NCBI GenBank assembly: GCA_019261985.1
Contig: JAFAQY010000013.1
Span: 17,500 to 81,499 of the forward strand
Source of the DNA: Bryobacterales bacterium
GTDB lineage: Bacteria > Acidobacteriota > Terriglobia > Bryobacterales > Bryobacteraceae
DNA: 64,000 bases
Direction of reading: 5' to 3'
Under the pieces are notes generated by a model. The model was not told the origin of the DNA and searched no databases. It saw only the letters and a program-made list of their open reading frames with translations. How positions within the stretch are numbered: position 1 is the first letter of the stretch; every line of letters starts with the position of its first letter. Positions 43,144-51,976 of the stretch are shown one piece after another. The translations under genes were made by a program, and so were the position numbers.

Positions 43144-43881
43144 CTATGTCCGCAACCGGCGTCCCGAGGATTCGCTGAGGCTCGTCAACACGGGTGAATC
43201 CTCGAAATCGAAGCCGTCCGTGTTCCACGGACCGCGCGTGTCGGTCTCGCCTTCCGGCCCCGTGCCGGTAGAGTCGTTGAAGTACTTGTTCACGAACCGG
43301 CGATCCGGCGGCATTTGCCCAATTTCGAGAGGATCCTTGCCCAAGCTGTCTAGCGCAATCATAAACGATTTCATATGCGCGATTTCGCGGGTCATCAAGA
43401 ACATTAGGGCGTCCTTGCTTCCGGGATCGTCGCAGAAGTTGAGCAGGCGTTCGTAAGTAATTTTCGCCCGCGCTTCCGCGGCGATGTTGCTGCGCAAATC
43501 GACTTCGATCTGGCCGCTGATTTTCAGATAGCCGGCGGTCCAGTTAACTCCCATCGAATTGGTTAGACCCACGCCGCCGCCGCCGACAATCGAAATAAAC
43601 GGGTTCGCTTCCGCCGCCTGCCGGCTTTTCTTGGTGGGTTTCAGGTGCAGGCGCGCCAAATTTCCGATAACTTCCAGATGGCTGATCTCCTCGGTGCCGA
43701 TATCCATCAACAAGTCTTTGCGGCCGCCGTCTTCGCAATTGATTGCCTGTACGGTGTATTGCATTGCCGCGGCGAGTTCGCCGTTCGGTCCTCCAAATTG
43801 CTCCAGCAGCATGTTGCCGAAGCGCGGATCGGGATTATCCACGTGCACGGTATACATCAACTGCTTTACGTGGTGATACAT
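43144..43881 (-). CDS. Manganese catalase (di-manganese, ferritin-like)
   Basis: The product has 245 residues. The di-metal ligand region is seen in LLMDIGTEEISHLEVIG, a Glu with E-x-x-H, and in SNIAAEARAKITYERLL followed by MFLMTREIAHMKSF, the second E-x-x-H. The protein decomposes hydrogen peroxide in the cytoplasm without haem. The glycine-rich block ISIVGGGGVGLTNSMGVNW is family-typical. The C-terminal tail (after RFVNKYFNDS) is short. AAGGAGAGG precedes the ATG. It stands alone, with a repeat cluster at its 3' side. Confidence 0.9.
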   Translation of the reverse strand: MYHHVKQLMYTVHVDNPDPRFGNMLLEQFGGPNGELAAAMQYTVQAINCEDGGRKDLLMDIGTEEISHLEVIGNLARLHLKPTKKSRQAAEANPFISIVGGGGVGLTNSMGVNWTAGYLKISGQIEVDLRSNIAAEARAKITYERLLNFCDDPGSKDALMFLMTREIAHMKSFMIALDSLGKDPLEIGQMPPDRRFVNKYFNDSTGTGPEGETDTRGPWNTDGFDFEDSPVLTSLSESSGRRLRT

Positions 43882-43962
43882 ATACCTCTCCTTGATAGGT
43901 CGTTGTTGCGAACAGACGTAAGATCGGATGCGCCGCCGCTGTGTTTCAGAAGAGCGAAAAAA

Positions 43963-45120
43963 TTATGAGCGCCGGCGTGTTGCAACAATCAGGTTGGACT
44001 GGCCGGTGTGGCGGTACCCGATGGCGAAGTCCAGTGGTTGCTTTTCGTTGCGCCCCTCAAAGGCTGCCTTAAGATCGTCCTGCCGCCAATTCTTGAAGAG
44101 TTGAATGGGGTCGGAGTAACTTCCGAACAATTGCAGATCCCAGGCGGTCTGGTCGAAATAGCGATAGGGGATGCCGGAATCGTCTTCGATGACGAGCGTG
44201 CTCTTGCTAAGGATCAAATCACGGATGGTTGAGAAGTACCCTTTGTGCATCAGATACGACGCCGATTTCACCAGAGTTACGGGCGCCGGAAGCTCATTGA
44301 GATATTTCAGGGTGCCCGGTTTGCGTTGGAGTCGCGAATTCTGAAGATTCAAGGCGAAATACGTCAAAACCCGTGAGCCGTGACGGGGATCGCTGAAGCG
44401 AATCGCGACTCCGGCGGTTTCGGGTTTGCTCTGCCCACCGCTAACGATGACGCCATTCGCAGAGATTCCAATAGGAGCCACATCCTCGATTGCAAACCCG
44501 GATCTTGCGATCAAAAACAGCATCAGCGGAAGCACTCCGTTTACGCTGCCTTGCTTGAAATTGCCGCCCATCTCCTTGGTGCGGAAAAACCCGTTGGCAA
44601 CAACCGAGCTCAAATTGGTGCGCAGCTCCGCGAAGTATTCGGGTGTGTAATCGGCCAGGTTGGTTGGGATGCAGCCGACCGGCTCCAGGCCGATGACGAT
44701 GTAGCGTTGAGCATCCGGGAAGAAGGCGAGCAGATTTGCCGCATCGGGTCCGCCGAATGGGTAAAACGCGACCTGTTGCCCGGGAACGTTTGCGAGGCTT
44801 CGTCCACGCCAGGCGTCGACGCGGCTCAAATAACGCTTCTGGAGGTTTCGCCAGTCGGTCGAGGATACTTTCGAGAAATCGCTCCAGGATCGGGATTGAT
44901 CCGCGGGCAGAGTACCGCCCGGAATCTCATTCAGCCCGGCGATGAACTGCGCGGTCGCGGGCCACTGGCCATTCAGGGGTTGGACATCGCACAAGGTTTG
45001 CGGCGCGGCTAGCGTTTGCGTCCCCGCCGATTGTGCGGCCGCGGTCTGTGCGCCCGCGGTCTGTGCAAACACAGGCGAATACGCCAGCACTATAACCGCC
45101 GGAGCCAACCGCAGTAGCAT
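43963..45120 (-). CDS. Secreted conserved hypothetical protein
   Basis: The product has 385 residues with a signal peptide at about 1-19 and then a low-complexity repeat (QTAGAQTAAAQSAGTQ). The mature part has alternating strands and helices, for example QQVAFYPFGGPDAANLLAFFPDA, YIVIGLEPVG, SYLMHKGYFSTIRDLIL and IPYRYFD; it ends LDFAIGYRHTGQSNLIVATRR. I do not recognise a named family, though such proteins seem common near acidobacterial genes. The gene starts 12 bp after the aminotransferase gene, so it is probably co-transcribed with it. Confidence 0.65.
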   Translation of the reverse strand: MLLRLAPAVIVLAYSPVFAQTAGAQTAAAQSAGTQTLAAPQTLCDVQPLNGQWPATAQFIAGLNEIPGGTLPADQSRSWSDFSKVSSTDWRNLQKRYLSRVDAWRGRSLANVPGQQVAFYPFGGPDAANLLAFFPDAQRYIVIGLEPVGCIPTNLADYTPEYFAELRTNLSSVVANGFFRTKEMGGNFKQGSVNGVLPLMLFLIARSGFAIEDVAPIGISANGVIVSGGQSKPETAGVAIRFSDPRHGSRVLTYFALNLQNSRLQRKPGTLKYLNELPAPVTLVKSASYLMHKGYFSTIRDLILSKSTLVIEDDSGIPYRYFDQTAWDLQLFGSYSDPIQLFKNWRQDDLKAAFEGRNEKQPLDFAIGYRHTGQSNLIVATRRRS

Positions 45121-45131
45121 TTATTTAGATT

Positions 45132-46250
45132 TTAGCCCACGCTTGCCCGCTTGACCGCCACAGCTTCGCGCACGGCGCTACTTACGTTTTCGATCTGCGC
45201 TTCCGTTATTTCCGGGTAGATCGGCAGAGCGAGAACCCGGCTTGCGATATCTTCGGCGACAGGAAAATCGCCCGGGTGGTAACCGAGATCCGCGTGAGCA
45301 GTCATCAAGTGGATCGGAATCGGATAATGGATCGCGAACTGGATGCCTCGGGCGCGGAGATGCTCCATGACGCTCTGCCGCTCGGCTAACAGGATCGAGT
45401 ACACGTGATAAACGTGACGGGCTTCCGGCAGAACGCGGGGCGTGATTACGCCCGTGTCCGCTAAAAGTTGCGTGTACAATGCAGCGCGCGCTCGTCTGGC
45501 TTCTGTCCACTGGTTGAGATAACGCAGTTTGACGCGCAAAACCGCGCCTTGCAGACCCTCCATGCGGTAGTTGTAGCCCTGCATTACATGATGATATTTG
45601 CGCTCGGCGCCCCAATCGCGAAGCATACGGAGCTTGTGAGTGTATTCAGGATTGGCGGTAACCACCATGCCGCCTTCCCCGTATGCTCCGAGATTCTTTA
45701 CGGGATAAAAACTGAACACGCCGAGGTCACCCAGGGATCCGGCGCGGCGGCCCTTGTATTCGGCTCCATGGGCTTGCGCGGCGTCTTCGATGACGAGTAG
45801 ATTGTGTTTTCGGGCAATCGCCGATATTGCGTCCATGTCGGCCGGTTGACCGTATAAATGCACCGGCAGGATGGCTTTCGTACGAGGCGTGATGTGGCGC
45901 TCAACTTGATTGGCGTCGATGTTATAAGTGCCCGGATCGATATCGACGAAGACCGGCTTTGCGCCTGTGTAGCGGATGGCGGCGGCCGTGGCCACGAAAG
46001 TGAATGGAACGGTAATCACTTCGTCGCCCGGCCCGATTCCGGCCGCCAGCAGAGCGAGGTGCAATGCGCTGGTCCCGGAGTTCACGCCTACGGCATATGG
46101 AACGCCACAATACGCCGCGAACTCCTCCTCAAAGCGCGCCACTTCGCTGCCGAGCACAAACTCGCCCGATTCGAAAACCGTGGCGATCGCCGCGTCGATC
46201 TCCGGCTTAATCGAACGGTATTGCGCTTTCAAATCCACGTAGGGAACCAT
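45132..46250 (-). CDS. DegT/DnrJ/EryC1/StrS family PLP-dependent aminotransferase
   Basis: The product has 372 residues. Motifs include GVNSGTSALHLALLAAGIGPGDEVITVPFTF, VIEDAAQAHGAEYKGRRAGS and FSFYPVKNLGAYGEGG, whose Lys should bind pyridoxal phosphate. These enzymes transfer an amino group to keto-sugars for surface glycans, O-antigen or secondary metabolites. It is divergent to the methyltransferase-glycosyltransferase fusion at 46295 with 44 bp between the starts, which fits a shared role in surface sugars. Confidence 0.9.
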   Translation of the reverse strand: MVPYVDLKAQYRSIKPEIDAAIATVFESGEFVLGSEVARFEEEFAAYCGVPYAVGVNSGTSALHLALLAAGIGPGDEVITVPFTFVATAAAIRYTGAKPVFVDIDPGTYNIDANQVERHITPRTKAILPVHLYGQPADMDAISAIARKHNLLVIEDAAQAHGAEYKGRRAGSLGDLGVFSFYPVKNLGAYGEGGMVVTANPEYTHKLRMLRDWGAERKYHHVMQGYNYRMEGLQGAVLRVKLRYLNQWTEARRARAALYTQLLADTGVITPRVLPEARHVYHVYSILLAERQSVMEHLRARGIQFAIHYPIPIHLMTAHADLGYHPGDFPVAEDIASRVLALPIYPEITEAQIENVSSAVREAVAVKRASVG

Positions 46251-46294
46251 TCTTTTCAGCTTAATCGTTCAAACCGCTTGTACACTGAAAGTGC

Positions 46295-47752
46295 GTGGCA
46301 AGTAACGCGTCCGCTCCGGTAGTCACATTCTCCAGCGAACAAATCGAACATACAACGGAGCGAATCCGGTACTGGGATGCGTACATCCGCAAGCCCGGGC
46401 CGTGGGCGGTTACAAGGCGGTATTACCAGCGGAGGCTGGCCGAAATTTACGGTTCATTCATCCCGCCCGGTTTACGCGTGTTGGAGTTAGGTTGCGGAAC
46501 GGGCGACCTGCTGGCCGCGCTCCGCCCCGCGCGCGGACTGGGCATCGACTTTTCGCAAGCGGCAATTAAGCTCGCCGGACAAAAGCACCCGGACATCGAA
46601 TTCCGCCACGCTGACGCGCACGCTTTTGAATGCGATGAGACTTTCGACGCGATCATCTGCTCGGATCTGGTGAATGAGCTTTGGGACGTGCAGCGCGTTT
46701 TGAGCCTGGCGCGCCGGCTTTCCCATCCAGGCACACGCGTGATTCTGAACTCATACAGCCGTTTGTGGGAAATCCCCAGGCGCGCCGCCGAAAAGCTGAT
46801 GCTGGTGCAGCCGCAATTAGCGCAAAACTGGCTTACGGTAGAGGATCTGAGCAATTTGCTCTACCTTAGCGATTTCGAAGTGATCCGCGCGTCGTCCGAA
46901 ATCATGTGGCCGGTGCGGACGCCGGCGTGGGACCGATTTTGCAATCGCTATTTGGTGAAGCTATGGCCTTTCCGCTGGTTCGGCATCACAAATTTTGTGA
47001 TAGCGAGGCCCCGGCCGCAACCGGTGGATCCCGAGCCGGTGGTCAGCGTTGTCGTGCCTGCCCGAAATGAATCCGGCAACATTTCGGCGGTCTTCGACCG
47101 GCTTCCGCAGATGGGCGCGGGAACGGAGTTGATCTTTGTAGAAGGGCACTCCAAGGACGACACCTACGAAACCATCGTGCGCGAGATGCAAATCCGCCAA
47201 AGACCCCGGACAAAGCTTTTCCGCCAGACGGGAAAAGGCAAAGGCGATGCCGTTCGCCTTGGATTTGCGAATGCGTCCGGCAATCTGCTGATGATTCTGG
47301 ATGCGGACTTGACCGTGCCTCCGGAAGATCTGCCGCGATTCTACGACGCATGGCGCAGCGGGCAAGGGGAGTTCATCAACGGCGTCCGCTTGGTTTATCC
47401 CATGCAGAAGCGCGCCATGCGGTTCTTCAACACCGTGGGGAACAAATTTTTCAGCCTGGCGTTTACATGGCTGCTCGGGCAAAGCATCAAGGACACGCTC
47501 TGCGGGACCAAGGTGCTGAGCCGTGCCGATTACGAAAAAATCGCTGCGAACCGAGCTTATTTCGGTGAAATAGATCCGTTCGGCGATTTCGATCTGATCT
47601 TCGGAGCGGCGCGGCTGAACTTGCGCATCGTGGACTTACCCATCCGTTATCGCGAGCGGACCTATGGCGAGACGAACATCCAGCGCTGGAGTCACGGAGC
47701 GTTGCTGTTGAAGATGGTGACGCTGGCAATGCGGAAGATCAAGTTTCTTTAA
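46295..47752 (+). CDS. Fusion of SAM-dependent methyltransferase and GT2 glycosyltransferase
   Basis: The product has 485 residues. Residues about 20-235 form a class I methyltransferase (VLELGCGTGDLLAALRPA as motif I, IICSDLVNELWDVQRVL later). Residues about 245-485 form a GT2 domain of the dolichyl-phosphate mannose synthase kind (VVSVVVPARNESGNI, LMILDADLTVPPEDL with the DxD-like DAD, GTKVLSR, IRYRERTYGETNI). No membrane helix is present except weakly in the middle (FFSLAFTWLL). The GTG start has only weak ribosome-site support. A fused pair suggests sequential modification of one lipid-linked sugar or acceptor. The end overlaps the convergent TSUP gene by four bases. Confidence 0.85.
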   Translation: MASNASAPVVTFSSEQIEHTTERIRYWDAYIRKPGPWAVTRRYYQRRLAEIYGSFIPPGLRVLELGCGTGDLLAALRPARGLGIDFSQAAIKLAGQKHPDIEFRHADAHAFECDETFDAIICSDLVNELWDVQRVLSLARRLSHPGTRVILNSYSRLWEIPRRAAEKLMLVQPQLAQNWLTVEDLSNLLYLSDFEVIRASSEIMWPVRTPAWDRFCNRYLVKLWPFRWFGITNFVIARPRPQPVDPEPVVSVVVPARNESGNISAVFDRLPQMGAGTELIFVEGHSKDDTYETIVREMQIRQRPRTKLFRQTGKGKGDAVRLGFANASGNLLMILDADLTVPPEDLPRFYDAWRSGQGEFINGVRLVYPMQKRAMRFFNTVGNKFFSLAFTWLLGQSIKDTLCGTKVLSRADYEKIAANRAYFGEIDPFGDFDLIFGAARLNLRIVDLPIRYRERTYGETNIQRWSHGALLLKMVTLAMRKIKFL

Positions 47753-48516
47753 AGCAGCGAGCGCGCGAGCAGGTAAGCGGTAATAATCCACGCATAGGCG
47801 AGAATCGTTCGGCGCGCCTTCTCCGGGTCCATTCGCTTCACCAGCTTGGCGCCCCAATAGCCGCCGGCGATGCAGGCCAGCATCATCGGGATGCCTGCCG
47901 TCCACACGATAATGCCGCGGACCGCGAACAGCAGGGTCGCGACTGTGTTGATGAGCGTTCCGCAAAGAACGCGGAGACCGCTCGCCTCCTGCACATCCAT
48001 ATTCGCGGCGACGGTGTACAAGACCAGCATCAAGACTCCCATGCCCGCGCCGAAGTAACCGCCGTATATCGCAATAAAAAACTGGCCCGCGAGCATCGGA
48101 CCTTCATGCAAGGCACGCGCCGCGCGCCTTGCGGCAATGGCCCGAAGTTTCGGGCCCAAACTGAAGAGCAGCGTGGCTCCGAGCATCAGGTATGGAACCA
48201 GGCGCTCGAAGCTCTGTTCCGGCGTGTGCAAGAGAAGCTCGCCGCCGGCCAGCGCGCCCGCGATCGCCGCCAGCGCCATCGCGGTTTGGAATCGCCGCCC
48301 ATGGATCAGACGGTCGCGGTACACCCAAGCAGAGGCATAGCCCGCGGGGTTGAGAACGAAGCTCGCCGTCGCGTTGGATCTGATGGGAGTAATACCCGCG
48401 AACAGCAGCGCCGGGAAAGCAAGGAAAGTCCCTCCGCCCGCGAGCGCGTTGGCCGCGCCGCCGGCGATTGCGGCCGGCAGCAGCACCAGCCAGGAAAGCG
48501 GCGATGAAGCGCTCAA
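47749..48516 (-). CDS. TSUP (TauE/SafE) family permease
   Basis: The product has 255 residues and eight membrane helices. [24 protein letters not shown] in helix 1-2 and [16 protein letters not shown] in the second half are the two internal repeats of the TauE/SafE family, which exports sulfite, sulfoacetate or other sulfur or organic anions. It overlaps the mtnA stop by four bases (ATGA), so it is co-translated with a sulfur-salvage enzyme. Confidence 0.85.
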   Translation of the reverse strand: MSASSPLSWLVLLPAAIAGGAANALAGGGTFLAFPALLFAGITPIRSNATASFVLNPAGYASAWVYRDRLIHGRRFQTAMALAAIAGALAGGELLLHTPEQSFERLVPYLMLGATLLFSLGPKLRAIAARRAARALHEGPMLAGQFFIAIYGGYFGAGMGVLMLVLYTVAANMDVQEASGLRVLCGTLINTVATLLFAVRGIIVWTAGIPMMLACIAGGYWGAKLVKRMDPEKARRTILAYAWIITAYLLARSLL

Positions 48517-49526
48517 GCCGAGGCCATCTTTTTCAGAGATACCTCGTACGGCGGCCGCGCAACACCTCGTTCGCAGACGATTGCCGAAACATAGCGCGCC
48601 GGCGTCACATCGAAGGCCGGGTTCGCGACGGCGATATCGTCGGGCGCAACCGGCACTCCAAAAACATGCGTCACCTCGGCCGGAGAACGCTGCTCAATGG
48701 GGATTTCGTCGCCGGAAGAAAGCGTAAGATCGAATGTCGAAACCGGCGCGGCGACGTAGAAAGGAACTCCGTTTTCCTTGGCTAACACGGCTAGAGAATA
48801 CGTCCCAATCTTGTTTGCAACATCGCCGTTGCCCGCGATGCGATCCGCCCCCACGACAACGCAACCGATTCTGCCTGAGCGCAAGAAATGTCCGGCCATA
48901 TTGTCGGTGATGAGCGTGGTTGGAATATTGTCCTGCTGAAGCTCCCAAGCGGTAAGGCGCGCGCCTTGTAAAAACGGGCGGGTTTCGTCCGCATATACAT
49001 CAATGCGCTTGCCGGACTCGACCGCGGCGCGGATGACGCCCAAAGCGGTTCCATATCCGGCCGTCGCGAGGGCGCCGGCATTGCAGTGAGTGAGAACAGT
49101 TTTGTGGTCCGGCACCAATTCCGCGCCATTTCGACCGATCGCTCTGCAGATCGCGATGTCCTCCAACCGTATCTGCCGGGCCTCCTCGATCATCCGCTGC
49201 GCTACTTGTGCGGGAGTTGCGCCGTTTAGCGACGCGCGCACGCGGCGCATACGCTCAATTGCCCAAAACAAGTTAACCGCTGTCGGCCGCGTACGGGCGA
49301 GAGTATCGCAAATCGTTTCGAAGCCGTCCACGCCCTCGCGCACCCCGAGCGCCACGCCCATGGCCGCCGCTACGCCGATTGCCGGAGCGCCGCGCACCAC
49401 CATGGCGCGGATGGCGTCCGCCACTTCCCGATACGTCGTGCATACGACGAATGCTTGTTCGCGTGGCAGGCGCGTCTGATCGATCATGACCACGCCCGCA
49501 TCGGTCCACTGTATGGTCTCAACCAT
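48513..49526 (-). CDS. mtnA: S-methyl-5-thioribose-1-phosphate isomerase
   Basis: From ATG 49526 the product has 337 residues. Signature parts are [19 protein letters not shown], the catalytic cysteine in [19 protein letters not shown], and the catalytic Asp in [20 protein letters not shown]. It converts methylthioribose-1-phosphate to methylthioribulose-1-phosphate in methionine salvage. A TTG nine codons upstream is possible but the homologous part begins at MVETIQW. No other salvage gene is near. It is followed by the TSUP permease. Confidence 0.95.
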   Translation of the reverse strand: MVETIQWTDAGVVMIDQTRLPREQAFVVCTTYREVADAIRAMVVRGAPAIGVAAAMGVALGVREGVDGFETICDTLARTRPTAVNLFWAIERMRRVRASLNGATPAQVAQRMIEEARQIRLEDIAICRAIGRNGAELVPDHKTVLTHCNAGALATAGYGTALGVIRAAVESGKRIDVYADETRPFLQGARLTAWELQQDNIPTTLITDNMAGHFLRSGRIGCVVVGADRIAGNGDVANKIGTYSLAVLAKENGVPFYVAAPVSTFDLTLSSGDEIPIEQRSPAEVTHVFGVPVAPDDIAVANPAFDVTPARYVSAIVCERGVARPPYEVSLKKMASA

Positions 49527-49635
49527 GAAGTACCATTGTGCCGCGTGGTTCAATTGCTACGCTGAGAAGGCACGGGCCCGGTTCGTCCGTTTGATCGACG
49601 CCGCCGTTCAAGGGCGGGACTGAAAACACACTGAC

Positions 49636-50490
49636 ATGATTCGTAAGCGATTCGAGTGGAAACTCCGCGACCGCACTCTGATTCTCGGTGAGCGCACGCT
49701 CATCATGGGCGTCCTTAATGTCACTCCGGATTCTTTTTCCGACGGCGGCAAATACGCCGATCCCGACCGCGCCTTCGCCCGCGCGATTGAAATGGAAGAG
49801 GAGGGCGCCGATATCATCGATGTCGGCGGCGAATCCACGCGCCCGGGATCGAAGCGGATTTCCGAAGGCGAGGAGCTGCGCCGGCTTGTGCCGGTGTTGA
49901 AGCGGCTACAGAATCGCCTCGCGGTTCCCGTTTCCGTAGACACGTATAAGTCCGCTGTTGCCGCGAAAGCGCTGGATCTGGGAGCGGCGATTGTCAATGA
50001 CCCCAGCGCTCTGACATTCGATCCGGAACTCGCGCGGGTCGCGTGTCTAGGCAATGCAGGCTTGGTGCTTAATCATATGCGGGGCACGCCGGATACTTGG
50101 ACCAAGCTGCCGCCGTTGAAAGACGTCATGCGAACGATTACTTCTGAACTGGACGCCTCGGTTCATCGCGCTTTGCGCTCGGGGCTGATCAGGAAGCAGA
50201 TTGTGATCGATCCAGGGCTCGGGTTTGGCAAGCGGAAGGAACAGAACGCGGAGATTCTGGCGCAATTGGAAGCTCTTTCCCGGCTGGATCTACCGGTGCT
50301 GGCGGGGCCGTCGCGGAAGCACTTCCTTTCGCGGGATAACGCGGAGCACACCGAGTTCGCCACGGCGGCTTCGGTTGCAGTGGCAATACTTCACGGCGCG
50401 CATATCGTGCGCGTCCACGACGTAAAGGCGATGGGCACGGTAGCGGCGGTAACGGATGAAATTGTTCGCTCGTTTGAAGCTGGTGGTTAG
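49636..50490 (+). CDS. folP: Dihydropteroate synthase
   Basis: The product has 284 residues. It shows the two family signatures LIMGVLNVTPDSFSDGGKY and ADIIDVGGESTRPGSKRI, the Asp of VSVDTYKSAVAAKAL, VNDPSAL (usually ND-x-x-G), DPGLGFGK and a late RVHDVK. The enzyme condenses p-aminobenzoate with the pterin pyrophosphate in folate synthesis and is the sulfonamide target. It is divergent to mtnA with 109 bp between the starts. A palindromic repeat follows the stop codon. Confidence 0.95.
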   Translation: MIRKRFEWKLRDRTLILGERTLIMGVLNVTPDSFSDGGKYADPDRAFARAIEMEEEGADIIDVGGESTRPGSKRISEGEELRRLVPVLKRLQNRLAVPVSVDTYKSAVAAKALDLGAAIVNDPSALTFDPELARVACLGNAGLVLNHMRGTPDTWTKLPPLKDVMRTITSELDASVHRALRSGLIRKQIVIDPGLGFGKRKEQNAEILAQLEALSRLDLPVLAGPSRKHFLSRDNAEHTEFATAASVAVAILHGAHIVRVHDVKAMGTVAAVTDEIVRSFEAGG

Positions 50491-50492
50491 CG

Positions 50493-50536
50493 CTTGGGCG
50501 GGCTAAAGCCCGCCGCAGGCTTAAGCCTGCCCCGCA
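50493..50536. repeat. Palindromic repeat unit after folP
   Basis: GGGCGGGCTAAAGCCCGCC then GCAGGCTTAAGCCTGC and CCCCGCA, the same two-hairpin layout as elsewhere in the window. Confidence 0.8.
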
Positions 50537-50590
50537 GAGCAGCAGAGCCGCAACCAAAAGCGGGAAGGGCAGTCACCTTCTTCGCGCGAG

Positions 50591-50634
50591 CAGGCCGATT
50601 GGCAATCGGCCGCAGGTTGGCAACCTGCCCCACA
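50591..50634. repeat. Palindromic repeat unit (GGTTGGCAA type)
   Basis: GGCCGATTGGCAATCGGCC then GCAGGTTGGCAACCTGC and CCCCACA. It resembles the cluster at 43031. Confidence 0.75.
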
Positions 50635-50684
50635 AAATCTTCTCAGCCCGCGACGATTTTGAAGTCTAGTAGTACAGTGAACTG

Positions 50685-50761
50685 CTGCAATCAAATATCA
50701 GTTACGCCTGAACTTCTGCAATCAAAGTACTGGTAGGCATGAACTTGGCAATTAGGTACTT
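50685..50761. repeat. Three spaced copies of a CTGCAAT(T/C)A-type motif
   Basis: CTGCAATCAAATATC at 50685, CTGCAATCAAAGTAC at 50716 and GGCAATTAGGTACTT at 50747, at a spacing of 31 bases, just after two palindromic repeats. CTGCAATTAGGTACTT also occurs alone at 19891 and in a variant at 40280. Confidence 0.6.
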
Positions 50762-51923
50762 AGTGAGCGAGACTTAGGCGCGAACCTAGCTGCTCTGCTT
50801 CTTCGGCCGCAAGGCCCTTTTCCGCCGTGGGGGCGTGGATTTCTCCGCGACGCCGCTTCAGCGGCCCGCCGGAGCGATGGCATGACTTCGCTTGAATCTC
50901 GGCGGCTATAGAAACCGCAATCGCTTCGGGGGTTTCTCCACCAATATCAAGGCCTGCTGGAGCGCAGATATTGGGACCCGGATTTACCCCGGTTTCGGCG
51001 AACAACTTCTCCGCTCTGCTGCGCGGCCCGAGGATCCCAAGGTAGAACGGGCGGCGTTCAACAACCCGCGGGAGAAGCCGTGAATCTACCGAATAGTTAT
51101 GCGTCATCAGGACCACGGCGGTGTTCGAATCGATGGTTAGACCGTTGAGCGCGTCCGCTCCGACGCTGGCTTCGGTCAGATTGACGGCCCATCCGAGCTG
51201 TCTTCCCAGCTGGACCAGCGGGCCGGCATCACGGCCGCCTCCGATCACGATCACCGACAGCGGCGGCCCAATCCATTCAACAAAAACTGCCGCGCCGCCC
51301 AAGCGCGCGAACCGGCTTTTCTTCTCGCGCAATGCAGCCGAAGCATGAGTCAACACCTGCGCTTCCATTGGCGACCCCACCAGCGCTCCCGTGCGCGCCC
51401 ACGATTCATCCAGGAGTAAACGGTCGCCAACTCGCGCCGACTGAACATTGCCGAGATCTACCACGGTTGCAACCACCGCCGGGGTGCCCGCGCTGCGGTG
51501 ATGGTTTAAGAAAGCGCTGAGGCGCGAAAGCTCGGGGCTTCCGACGCGTTCCAGTAGAATCGATGCCGCGCCGTAGTTTCTCACAACTGGCGTGCCTGCC
51601 TCGGTCAACCACCAGGCATGTTGGATGATTTCGGCTTCGACGTGCGGTCCCGCGATACAGCCGACCCGAGAGCCATCGCGGAGCAGCAGCATACGGGCGC
51701 CAGGGCGACGGTAGACGGAGCCCGTGACTTGAACCACAGTAGCGAGCACGGCTTCGCGGCTCGTACCTTCCAGCCCGCGCAAAGTATCCAGAATTGCGTG
51801 TAGCTCACAACCGGATGGCTCAACCGGCGTGACAAATTCTTTAGCGCTACCGCGATCCCCGTTGCTGTGCGAATAAGGCGCAGCGTGCCCGGTTTCCCGG
51901 ATGTTATTCAGAAGTTCGTGCAT
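50760..51923 (-). CDS. XdhC/CoxF family protein (molybdenum enzyme accessory type)
   Basis: The product has 387 residues. An N-terminal XdhC_CoxI domain (LATVVQVTGSVYRRPGARMLLLRDGSRVGCIAGPHVEAEII, where the CxxG-like GCIAGP is normally GCISGGC) is followed by a Rossmann domain (LSVIVIGGGRDAGPLVQLGRQLGWAVNL, VLMTHNYSVD, YLGILGPRSRAEKL, ICAPAGLDIGGETPEAIAVSIAAEI). XdhC proteins bind and sulfurate molybdenum cofactor for xanthine dehydrogenase-type enzymes. No molybdoenzyme gene is in the window. AAAGGAC precedes the ATG. It follows the subtilisin gene after about 53 bp. Confidence 0.85.
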   Translation of the reverse strand: MHELLNNIRETGHAAPYSHSNGDRGSAKEFVTPVEPSGCELHAILDTLRGLEGTSREAVLATVVQVTGSVYRRPGARMLLLRDGSRVGCIAGPHVEAEIIQHAWWLTEAGTPVVRNYGAASILLERVGSPELSRLSAFLNHHRSAGTPAVVATVVDLGNVQSARVGDRLLLDESWARTGALVGSPMEAQVLTHASAALREKKSRFARLGGAAVFVEWIGPPLSVIVIGGGRDAGPLVQLGRQLGWAVNLTEASVGADALNGLTIDSNTAVVLMTHNYSVDSRLLPRVVERRPFYLGILGPRSRAEKLFAETGVNPGPNICAPAGLDIGGETPEAIAVSIAAEIQAKSCHRSGGPLKRRRGEIHAPTAEKGLAAEEAEQLGSRLSLAH

Positions 51924-51976
51924 TGTCCTTTGTTAAAAGAGGGGCAATTACACGAACAAAAAATATAGAGGACGCT

